Origin: Clostridiales bacterium UBA6386
GTDB taxonomy: Bacteria; Bacillota; Clostridia; Oscillospirales; Oscillospiraceae
NCBI GenBank assembly: GCA_002437585.1
Contig: DJQM01000011.1
Location: 11,772 to 32,979, forward strand
Length of the DNA: 21,208 nt
Direction of reading: 5' to 3'
The first letter of the stretch is position 1. Every line of letters begins with the position of its first letter. The notes beneath the pieces are model-generated. The model did no database searches. It had not been told where the DNA came from and saw nothing but the letters and a program-made list of their open reading frames with translations. The position numbers were made by a program, and so were the translations under genes. Shown piece after piece: positions 14,479 through 21,208 of the stretch.

Positions 14479-15596
14479 ACCTGATTTTCACCTGCGGCGG
14501 CACTGCGGGTCATATCAATCCGGCCATCGCCGTGGCCAACGCCATGCGGGAAAAATACCCGGACTGCAAAATTCTCTTCATCGGCGCGGAAGGCCATATG
14601 GAGGAAAGATTAGTGCCCCAGGCGGGGTATGCGGTTCGGTGTCTGCCCGGCTCCGGCCTCAGCCGGCGGCTGAACCCGGCGGGGATCAGGCAGAACGTTC
14701 ACGCGGTGAAGTGCGTGCTGAATGCCGTCAGTGCCTGCAGGAAGATTTTCCGGGAGTTCCAGCCCGACGCAGTCATCGGCACCGGTGGCTACGCCAGCTT
14801 CCCGGCTCTCTATGCCGCCCAGAGCATGAAAATCCCCACCTGCGTCCACGAGAGCAACGCCGTTCCCGGCGTGACCACCAAAATGGTCGCGAATAAAGCA
14901 ACCCGTGTTTTGGTTGCTTTCGAGGAAAGCGTGAAGCACTACAAGCACCCGGAGAAGGTGGAGGTAGTGGGTATGCCCGTGCGCAAGGAGTTCCTGTTCA
15001 CCACCAAGGAGCGGGCTCGGAAGGCTTTGGGTGTTACGGAGCCGCTGGTGGTCTCCGCCTTCGGAAGCCAGGGAGCAAAGGTGATGAACGAGACCGTGGC
15101 CGACATGATGGCATTGGAGCAGGCTGACGGCTTTCCCTTCCGTCACATCCACGCCACTGGCAGCTTCGGCAAGGAATGGATGCCAAAGCGGGTGAAGGAC
15201 AACGGGGTAGACTACGAAAATTGCCCGGCTCTGGACATCCGGGAGTATATTTACGACATGCCTACGGTGCTTACCGCGGCGGATGTGGTCATCGGCCGGG
15301 CTGGCTCCGCCACCTGCAATGAAATTGCCGCCTCCGGCACCCCCTGCATTCTGATACCTTCTCCCAACGTGACCAACAATCATCAGGAGAAGAACGCCAG
15401 GGTGCTGGAATCCGGCGGCGGGGCGGTGGTGCTGCTGGAAAAGGACTGCACCCCCGAAAGGCTCTACGGCCTGATCCGCCAGCTTCTTTCCGACGAAGCG
15501 CGCCGGGAGCAGATGTCCCGGAGGCTTCACGCCCAGCTGAGGCCCGATTCCACAGATCGCATCTGCGCCATTGTGGAGGAGATCACCGGACGATAA
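14475..15596 (+). CDS. murG: UDP-GlcNAc:lipid I transferase MurG
   Basis: This 373-residue GT28-family enzyme works at the inner face of the membrane and adds GlcNAc to lipid I, making lipid II. The glycine-rich loop GGTAGHINPA opens the protein. GTGGYASFP and the HESNAVPG acceptor-site motif come next. The C-terminal nucleotide-sugar domain has FGSQGA (GGSxGA in most homologues), GRAGSATCNE (SRAG in most) and PSPNVTNNHQEKNA. These substitutions are conservative. Translation starts inside the ftsW stop (ATGA) with AGGAGG upstream. A longer open frame that begins in an out-of-frame part of ftsW (13662) is not a fusion protein. Confidence 0.95.
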   Translation: MNLIFTCGGTAGHINPAIAVANAMREKYPDCKILFIGAEGHMEERLVPQAGYAVRCLPGSGLSRRLNPAGIRQNVHAVKCVLNAVSACRKIFREFQPDAVIGTGGYASFPALYAAQSMKIPTCVHESNAVPGVTTKMVANKATRVLVAFEESVKHYKHPEKVEVVGMPVRKEFLFTTKERARKALGVTEPLVVSAFGSQGAKVMNETVADMMALEQADGFPFRHIHATGSFGKEWMPKRVKDNGVDYENCPALDIREYIYDMPTVLTAADVVIGRAGSATCNEIAASGTPCILIPSPNVTNNHQEKNARVLESGGGAVVLLEKDCTPERLYGLIRQLLSDEARREQMSRRLHAQLRPDSTDRICAIVEEITGR

Positions 15597-15617
15597 CCGT
15601 CCTTGGAGGACATAACC

Positions 15618-17120
15618 ATGGAAACAACACAAAAGCCCCGGCAGGAGCGGCCTTCCCGGCCGGATTCCGCCGGTACAAAGCAGCCGGAGCGAAATGCCCG
15701 GCAGCCGGAGGGCAGGGCGGAAAGACCCCGCAGCGCGCCTCCGGTAAAACAGGAGACCCAACGGCGGGAGGAGCTCCGCCGCCAGAGACCGACTCAGGAA
15801 GCCCCCCGGGAGACCACCTCCCGGGAGCGAAAGAACCCGGAGCGGAGCCGCCGGGAAGCACCCCGCCAGCCCCGCCAGGAGCGTCCCCAGGCAGAAGGCC
15901 GTCAGCCCCGTCCGGAGACTCCGGAGAACCCCCGGCGTACCCCCAGGACGCAGGATCGCCGGGAACCCGGAAGGGAAGCGCGTCGGCAGCCCCGGACGGA
16001 AGAAGTCCGGGAACCCCGCAGAGCCTCTGACAAGGAGCGGGAGCGGCGGGAGCCGGACAAAAAACAGCGGCGTGCCGAGGAAAAGACCAGACCCCCCCGG
16101 AAGGCTCCCAGAAAGCGGCCGGAGGACTTGGATCCCATTCCTAACAAACGCCGCGCCTACGGCAGCAGCAAGCCTAAGAAGGAGCCTGCCATCTCCCGCC
16201 TTGCCAGAAGCGTCAGCGGCACGATCAGGAAGCTGACCGAGAAGCGGAAACGGAAATCCCCCCGGCAGGGACAGCCTACCCCAGCGGTGATCTACACCGA
16301 GCCCGCGGCCTTCAGCCGGAACCGGCTGGTTGTCCAGCTGGTGACGGTGGTCGCGGTGGTGCTGGCACTGACCGTGGGACTGTCCGTCTTTTTCAAGGTG
16401 GAGCATATCTACGTCTCCGGTGCCAAGGTCTACAGCGAAAGCGCCATCACCGAGGTCTGCGGCATCAGCAAGGGCGATAATCTGCTGACCTTCAGCCACG
16501 CCCGGGCGGCGGCACTGATCCAGGCCAACCGACCCTACGTCCGGGAGGTTCGGTTCGGTATAAAGCTGCCGGATACTGTCAATATTATCATTGAGGAAGA
16601 CGATGTCGTCTATGCCATCAAGGACGAAACCGGCCAGTGGTGGCTGATGAACTCCAGCGGACGGGTTGTGACCCAGGGAACCAGCGCGACGGTTGCCAAC
16701 AAGACCCAGATTCTGGGCGTGAACCTGGACAACCCCGTACCCAACGAACACGCGGTGGCTCTGGAAAGTGCCCCGGCGGTGACGGACACCACCGATCCTA
16801 CCGGGCAGACCGTTACCGAGATCACCCCTGTGACCACCACCGGTGCCCAGCGGCTGGACGCGGCTCTGGAGATTCTCAAGGCTCTGGAGGCCAACGATAT
16901 CGTGGGCAGCGCGGCCAGCGTGGATGTGAGCCGGATTGACGATATCGTTCTGTGGTACGGCACCCGCTACCAGGTGAACCTGGGCGACAGCACCCGGCTT
17001 GACTACAAGATCGCCTGTATGAACTCCGTCATTGCCCAGATGAGTGAGTATCAGTCCGGCGTTCTGGACTGCAGCTTCACCATTTGGGAGAATCAGGTGG
17101 GCTATACGCCCTTCTCCTAA
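15618..17120 (+). CDS. ftsQ: Cell-division protein FtsQ/DivIB with long disordered N-terminus
   Basis: This 500-residue bitopic protein has one transmembrane helix at about 237-258. After it comes a POTRA-type domain (FKVEHIYVSGAKVYSESAI...), then a beta-rich extracellular domain that ends LDCSFTIWENQVGYTPFS. FtsQ/DivIB binds FtsL and FtsB/DivIC at the septum. The cytoplasmic N-terminus of about 236 residues is extreme. It is built from Arg, Pro, Glu, Gln and Lys, with about 45 arginines in the first 170 residues and almost no hydrophobic residues, so it should be disordered. The ATG at 15618 follows GGAGGA by seven bases; a TTG at 15603 is less likely. The TAA stop abuts repeat copy D, and ftsZ lies beyond it with its own promoter. 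Confidence 0.9.
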   Translation: METTQKPRQERPSRPDSAGTKQPERNARQPEGRAERPRSAPPVKQETQRREELRRQRPTQEAPRETTSRERKNPERSRREAPRQPRQERPQAEGRQPRPETPENPRRTPRTQDRREPGREARRQPRTEEVREPRRASDKERERREPDKKQRRAEEKTRPPRKAPRKRPEDLDPIPNKRRAYGSSKPKKEPAISRLARSVSGTIRKLTEKRKRKSPRQGQPTPAVIYTEPAAFSRNRLVVQLVTVVAVVLALTVGLSVFFKVEHIYVSGAKVYSESAITEVCGISKGDNLLTFSHARAAALIQANRPYVREVRFGIKLPDTVNIIIEEDDVVYAIKDETGQWWLMNSSGRVVTQGTSATVANKTQILGVNLDNPVPNEHAVALESAPAVTDTTDPTGQTVTEITPVTTTGAQRLDAALEILKALEANDIVGSAASVDVSRIDDIVLWYGTRYQVNLGDSTRLDYKIACMNSVIAQMSEYQSGVLDCSFTIWENQVGYTPFS

Positions 17121-17282
17121 GGAAACTCTGAATCAATCGTCTGCGGCTGGATAGCGGATCTTTTGCGCCCATACTGCGGTGTGAAAAATGGAAAATACAT
17201 ACAGTATTCTCTCATTCTTCACACCCTGTCTGGAGACAAAATCGCTCGCCGCCAGCTCTTGCCGATTGAATCGGAGCTTCCC
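17120..17282 (+). repeat. Fold-back repeat element, copy D (163 bp, no apical module)
   Basis: The left half is close to copy C; the first 20 bases from 17121 are identical. The module is missing, which makes it exactly as long as copy B. The 22-bp ends (17120-17141 and 17261-17282) have five mismatches. The inner stem pairs GGTGTGAA with TTCACACC and runs to AATAC with GTATT around ATACA. Base for base this stem differs from copy C, yet it still pairs. The left end overlaps the last base of the ftsQ stop. No target-site duplication is visible. Confidence 0.87.
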
Positions 17283-17336
17283 TAACCTGAACTGTCATTT
17301 TTTTGTAAATTATTTGCCGATCTGAAGGATTTTCTA

Positions 17337-17365
17337 TTGACCAAATCCATAATTCAGGATAGAAT
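17337..17365 (+). promoter_or_regulatory. Promoter of ftsZ
   Basis: TTGACC (17337-17342) and TAGAAT (17360-17365) are 17 bases apart, one mismatch each from consensus. The promoter lies downstream of repeat copy D and about 75 bases before the ftsZ ATG, so ftsZ can be expressed apart from the upstream wall genes. Confidence 0.85.
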
Positions 17366-17440
17366 AGAGGGAGCATGAATAAAAATAGTCGTAAGCGGAC
17401 AAGCCGCGACAGCGAACAGATACATAGGAGGAAGAGTAAT

Positions 17441-18559
<1,119 letters not shown>

Positions 18560-18574
18560 GAAAGTTGCTTCCCG

Positions 18575-18605
18575 TCCCGACCCTCCGGGGTCGGGATGCT
18601 TTTTT
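18575..18605 (+). terminator. Intrinsic terminator after ftsZ
   Basis: A 9-bp stem TCCCGACCC with GGGTCGGGA, loop TCCG, is followed by TGC and six T residues. It begins 16 bases after the ftsZ stop. The ribosome binding site of the next gene starts directly after the T-tract. Confidence 0.85.
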
Positions 18606-18616
18606 AGGAGAAGGAA

Positions 18617-19366
18617 ATGGCGGCATACGAAAACCTGGCGGCAAGCTACGACCGCCTGACAAATGACGTAGACTATCAGGCCACGGCGGACTTCTACCGG
18701 GAAATTCTGAACCGGGAGGGTGTCCGACCCAGAACGGCGGTGGACTTGGCCTGCGGCACCGGCTCTGTGAGTATCCTGCTGGCGCAGATGGGACTGGGGG
18801 TCACCGGGGTGGACATGTCCGAGGAAATGCTCACCGTGGCTCAGCAGAAGGCGCAGGACTTGGAAAATCCCCCGCAGTTCGTCTGCCAGCGGCTGGAAAA
18901 GCTGTGCCTGCCACGGGCTGTTGACCTGGCGGTATGCGCCCTGGACAGTCTGGATTACATCACAAATCCGGTTGACTGCGCCCAGGCCATCCGACGGGTT
19001 TACCGGGCGCTGAATCCCGGCGGGATTTTCATCTTCGACGTGAACACCCCGGAAAAGCTCCGGGCCATGGACGGCCAGGTGTTCCTGGATGAGGACGACG
19101 AGGTGTACTGCGTCTGGCGGGGGGAATTTGACGAGAAAACAAACATCTGCGCCTACGGCATGGACTTGTTCCAGCGGCAGGGAAAGCTCTGGCGGCGTTC
19201 TTTTGAGGAGCACCGGGAGTACGCCTATTCCGAGACCCAGCTGAGAGGCTACCTGAAAGCGGCGGGCTTTACGGCCACTCAGGTCTACGGTGACCGGCGG
19301 TTCGACGCGCCCAAGGCAGGGGAACAGCGAATCTATTTCAAAGCAAGAAAGGGAAGAATCAAATGA
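18617..19366 (+). CDS. Class I SAM-dependent methyltransferase (YqeM-like)
   Basis: This 249-residue Rossmann-fold methyltransferase has the N-terminal pattern YENLAASYDRLTNDVDY seen in the YqeM-like group, SAM-binding motif I VDLACGTGS (42-50) and the acidic VTGVDMSEEML. CALDSLDYI and NPGGIFIFDVNTPEKL follow. The substrate is unknown; this group may act on small molecules or RNA. AGGAG lies six bases before the ATG and directly after the ftsZ terminator, so expression requires read-through or an unseen promoter. It overlaps hslO by four bases, so the two are translated together. Confidence 0.85.
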   Translation: MAAYENLAASYDRLTNDVDYQATADFYREILNREGVRPRTAVDLACGTGSVSILLAQMGLGVTGVDMSEEMLTVAQQKAQDLENPPQFVCQRLEKLCLPRAVDLAVCALDSLDYITNPVDCAQAIRRVYRALNPGGIFIFDVNTPEKLRAMDGQVFLDEDDEVYCVWRGEFDEKTNICAYGMDLFQRQGKLWRRSFEEHREYAYSETQLRGYLKAAGFTATQVYGDRRFDAPKAGEQRIYFKARKGRIK

Positions 19367-20241
19367 AGGATTATCTGGTACGGGGCATGAGCATGGACGG
19401 CTTCGTGAAGGCCGTGGCCATCCGCTCTACAGAATTGGTGGGGCGGGGTGCCAGGATTCAGAAGACCACCCCCAACGCCACCGCGGCCTTTGGGCGGGCA
19501 CTGACGGCGGCTTCCATGATGGGCAATATGCAGAAGGTGGAGGACGGCTCCATGACTTTGCAGATTCGGGGCGGCGGTCCCATCGGCACCATCACCGTGG
19601 TGTCCGACGCGATGGGCAACGTCCGGGGCTGTGTCACCGAGCCGAACGTGCCGTTGGTGGAAAAGCATCCGGGCAAGCTGGACGTGGGGGCAACCGTTGG
19701 CAAGGACGGTACCATCACGGTGATCCGGGACTTGCAGATGAAGGAGCCTTATATCGGCTCTACGGAGCTGGTGTCCGGGGAAATCGGCGACGATGTGACG
19801 GCCTATTTTGTCCAGAGTGAGCAGGTACCCACAGCCTGCGCCCTGGGGGTGCTGGTTGACCGGGATCACAGCGTGAAGGCCGCCGGCGGCTACATTCTCC
19901 AGCTGCTGCCCGGTGCCCCGGAGGAGACCATCAGCACCCTGGAGAAGGGCATCCAGAGAGCCGGGGCGGTGACTCCCATGCTGGAGGCGGGCATGACCCC
20001 GGAGGACATTCTGGGGCAGGTCTGCGGTAGTCTGGGAATGGTGTTCCTGGAGACCCAGGAGGTCAGCTACAAGTGCTACTGCTCCCGGGAGCGGGTGGAG
20101 CGTGCCCTCATCAGCCTGGGACGCAGTGAGCTGACCCAGATCCGGGACGAGGGGAAGACCTTCCCGGTGGAGTGCCAGTTCTGCGACAGGGTCTATGAAT
20201 TTACGCCGGCGGACGTGGAGAATCTGCTGAAAAAGCTCTGA
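19363..20241 (+). CDS. hslO: Redox-regulated chaperone Hsp33
   Basis: This 292-residue cytoplasmic holdase is activated by oxidation. The N-terminal domain begins DYLVRGMSMDGFVKAVAI, with GFGR-type and GGGPIGTITVVSDAMGNVRG segments typical of the family. The C-terminal zinc redox switch has all four cysteines, C238-x-C240 and C271-x2-C274, spaced by 30 residues, so the protein should sense disulfide stress. It starts within the stop codon of the upstream methyltransferase (ATGA). It is followed by about 70 bases of AT-rich DNA and the tRNA promoter. I see no strong terminator of its own. Confidence 0.97.
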   Translation: MKDYLVRGMSMDGFVKAVAIRSTELVGRGARIQKTTPNATAAFGRALTAASMMGNMQKVEDGSMTLQIRGGGPIGTITVVSDAMGNVRGCVTEPNVPLVEKHPGKLDVGATVGKDGTITVIRDLQMKEPYIGSTELVSGEIGDDVTAYFVQSEQVPTACALGVLVDRDHSVKAAGGYILQLLPGAPEETISTLEKGIQRAGAVTPMLEAGMTPEDILGQVCGSLGMVFLETQEVSYKCYCSRERVERALISLGRSELTQIRDEGKTFPVECQFCDRVYEFTPADVENLLKKL

Positions 20242-20314
20242 TTTTCATGGGTTTGGTGGGAAAATACCCGGATTTGCTTTGGTAAAATATGGAGAAAAAA
20301 TGCAAAAAAAGTGC

Positions 20315-20343
20315 TTGACAAAACGGCCTGTTTTATGTATAAT
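20315..20343 (+). promoter_or_regulatory. Consensus promoter of the tRNA operon
   Basis: TTGACA (20315-20320) and TATAAT (20338-20343) are both perfect consensus hexamers with a 17-base spacer. They lie 37 bases before the first tRNA, as expected of a highly expressed stable-RNA operon. Confidence 0.95.
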
Positions 20344-20380
20344 AAACCACGTCGCTGAGGTGAGCACACCAAAGCAACTC

Positions 20381-20456
20381 GGGAGCATAGCTCAGCTGGG
20401 AGAGCATCTGCCTTACAAGCAGGAGGTCACAGGTTCGAGCCCTGTTGTTCCCACCA
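20381..20456 (+). tRNA. tRNA-Val (anticodon TAC)
   Basis: A 76-nt cloverleaf has acceptor GGGAGCA paired with TGTTCCC, anticodon loop CTTACAA (TAC, reads GTA and related valine codons), T-loop TTCGAGC and an encoded CCA end. It is the first gene of the tRNA operon. Confidence 0.96.
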
Positions 20457-20464
20457 CCATATCT

Positions 20465-20541
20465 GGCCCGGTGGTGCAGTCGGTTAGCACGCCAGCCTGT
20501 CACGCTGGAGGTCGACGGTTCGAGTCCGTTCCGGGTCGCCA
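20465..20541 (+). tRNA. tRNA-Asp (anticodon GTC)
   Basis: A 77-nt cloverleaf has acceptor GGCCCGG paired with CCGGGTC, anticodon loop CTGTCAC (GTC), T-loop TTCGAGT, discriminator G73 as expected for tRNA-Asp, and an encoded CCA. Confidence 0.96.
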
Positions 20542-20582
20542 TTTTCATGCTTTGCATTTGAGGAAGGTTTCCTTCCTCACAT

Positions 20583-20658
<76 letters not shown>

Positions 20659-20664
20659 TTTTCC

Positions 20665-20740
20665 GCGGGCGTAGCTCATCTGGTAGAGCGCCACCTTGCC
20701 AAGGTGGAGGTAGCGAGTTCGAGCCTCGTCGCCCGCTCCA
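20665..20740 (+). tRNA. tRNA-Gly (anticodon GCC)
   Basis: A 76-nt cloverleaf has acceptor GCGGGCG paired with CGCCCGC, anticodon stem CCACC with GGTGG around loop TTGCCAA (GCC), T-loop TTCGAGC and an encoded CCA. It lies six bases after tRNA-Phe. Confidence 0.96.
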
Positions 20741-20744
20741 AGCG

Positions 20745-20772
20745 AATTAGGAACGCACATGCGTTCCTAATT
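20745..20772 (+). repeat. Perfect palindrome between tRNA-Gly and tRNA-Cys
   Basis: Arms AATTAGGAACGCA and TGCGTTCCTAATT are 13 bp each, with two bases between them. It folds as a strong hairpin in the tRNA precursor, but no T-run follows, so it is more likely a processing or spacer structure than a terminator. Confidence 0.7.
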
Positions 20773-20778
20773 TCATAT

Positions 20779-20853
20779 GGTACCGTGGCCAAGTGGTAAG
20801 GCAAGAGTCTGCAAAACTCTCATGCGCCAGTTCAAATCTGGCCGGTACCTCCA
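20779..20853 (+). tRNA. tRNA-Cys (anticodon GCA)
   Basis: A 75-nt cloverleaf has acceptor GGTACCG paired with CGGTACC, anticodon loop CTGCAAA (GCA), T-loop TTCAAAT, discriminator T73 as expected for tRNA-Cys, and an encoded CCA. It is the last gene of the operon. Confidence 0.96.
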
Positions 20854-20862
20854 TGTTTATTC

Positions 20863-20910
20863 AACACTTTAGATGCAGCTTGAAATAAGCTGCATCTAAA
20901 GTGTTTTTTT
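20863..20910 (+). terminator. Intrinsic terminator of the tRNA operon
   Basis: A perfect 19-bp stem (arms 20863-20881 and 20887-20905) with loop GAAAT is followed by a T-tract. It starts ten bases after tRNA-Cys. The A residues at the left base of the stem make it usable from the other strand too. Confidence 0.92.
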
Positions 20911-20949
20911 GGGTAAATTCAAAAGAAATAGACAGAGATTAGTTTGAAG

Positions 20950-21005
20950 CCTAAATTCCCGCCAGAATTAACTTATACCTAAATTCCCGCCAGAATTAAC
21001 TTATA
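20950..21005 (+). repeat. Tandem pair of identical 28-bp units
   Basis: Two identical units lie head to tail (20950-20977 and 20978-21005), starting CCTAAATTCCCGCC. Each contains the inverted repeat AATTC and GAATT around CCGCCA. There are no spacers, so this is not a CRISPR array. The surrounding DNA is AT-rich. It could be a recent duplication or a pair of binding sites. Confidence 0.85.
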
Positions 21006-21036
21006 CAAGAAAAATTGGCGAATATGTTCGCGATAG

Positions 21037-21207
21037 TCAGGAATTGGAATGGTATTTATAACTTTTCCGATGAATTTGAAAAGCAAAGTATGTGTTAAAT
21101 AGCCATACAATTTTTGTGCGGCTATTTTGTGAACGTTCAATTTCTAGCAAGCTATTTCTAGCGGTATTTGCATAATACTGTATTAGCCGTGAACTTTTCA
21201 ATGCTTG
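21037..21207 (-). CDS. Possible C-terminal fragment of an unrecognised protein, cut by the window edge
   Basis: On the minus strand a frame stays open for 56 codons from the right edge to TGA (complement of 21037-21039). The peptide reads ...LIQYYANTARNSLLEIERSQ... and ends in a basic, tyrosine- and histidine-containing tail (HRKSYKYHSNS). I recognise no family. The region is about one-third G+C (35% and 32% in two 60-base lines I counted), much lower than the genes to the left. In such AT-rich DNA 56 open codons are unusual but not decisive. The start would lie beyond the window. Confidence 0.3.
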   Translation of the reverse strand, partial: QALKSSRLIQYYANTARNSLLEIERSQNSRTKIVWLFNTYFAFQIHRKSYKYHSNS

Positions 21208-21208
21208 T

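Noticed and set aside
13662..15596. A 644-codon frame suggesting a fusion protein ending in MurG
   Set aside because: The first part is an out-of-frame reading of ftsW. The ATG at 14475 with AGGAGG and the ATGA overlap define murG.
14610..16751. Open frame of 713 codons opposite murG and ftsQ
   Set aside because: It is antisense to two clear genes, with a Gly/Pro/Leu-rich composition that mirrors the Arg/Pro codons of ftsQ.
20950..21005. Possible CRISPR array
   Set aside because: Only two units, directly adjacent with no spacer between them; this is a tandem duplication.

Overview
This window is a chromosomal segment of a Gram-positive Firmicute. It is most likely a GC-rich member of the Clostridia, of Oscillospiraceae type. 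The support is the order of the division and cell-wall (dcw) genes, a meso-DAP-type MurE (DNPR motif), a PASTA-tailed penicillin-binding protein, a ClpC-type unfoldase with a UVR motif, and strong AGGAGG-type ribosome binding sites. The genus cannot be fixed from the sequence alone.

Layout. Positions 41-2200 are read leftwards: a 56-residue 2[4Fe-4S] ferredoxin (too short for usual ORF cut-offs), a TrmN6/YabB-like methyltransferase and rsmI, closed by intrinsic terminators. From 2376 everything reads rightwards. First comes clpC, then the dcw cluster behind a near-consensus promoter and a four-box MraZ operator: mraZ-rsmH-ftsL, a strong terminator, then ftsI(PBP)-murE-murF-mraY-ftsW-murG-ftsQ, and ftsZ with its own promoter and terminator. 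A class I methyltransferase and hslO (Hsp33) follow. A five-gene tRNA operon (Val-Asp-Phe-Gly-Cys) has a consensus promoter and a long terminator. The last 300 bases are AT-rich, with a 28-bp tandem duplication and a possible gene fragment running off the right edge. murD, murC, murB and ftsA are not in the cluster.

The most unusual content is a family of four long fold-back elements (copies A 1743-1962, B 6787-6949, C 12080-12300, D 17120-17282). They sit at gene junctions inside these operons. All four have matched terminal inverted repeats, arms that pair along most of their length, and stems whose two sides have changed together between copies. All four are oriented with the flanking genes. 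Copies A and C carry an extra 58-bp two-hairpin module at the apex; B and D lack it and are both 163 bp. Copy A is flanked by a 9-bp direct repeat. They look like a mobile, structured (probably RNA-active) repeat family that I do not recognise by name. No protein in the window obviously moves them.

Functionally, the dcw genes make the lipid-linked peptidoglycan precursor (MurE, MurF, MraY, MurG) and build the septum (FtsZ, FtsQ, FtsL, FtsW, PBP). ClpC, Hsp33 and the RNA methyltransferases serve protein quality control and translation.
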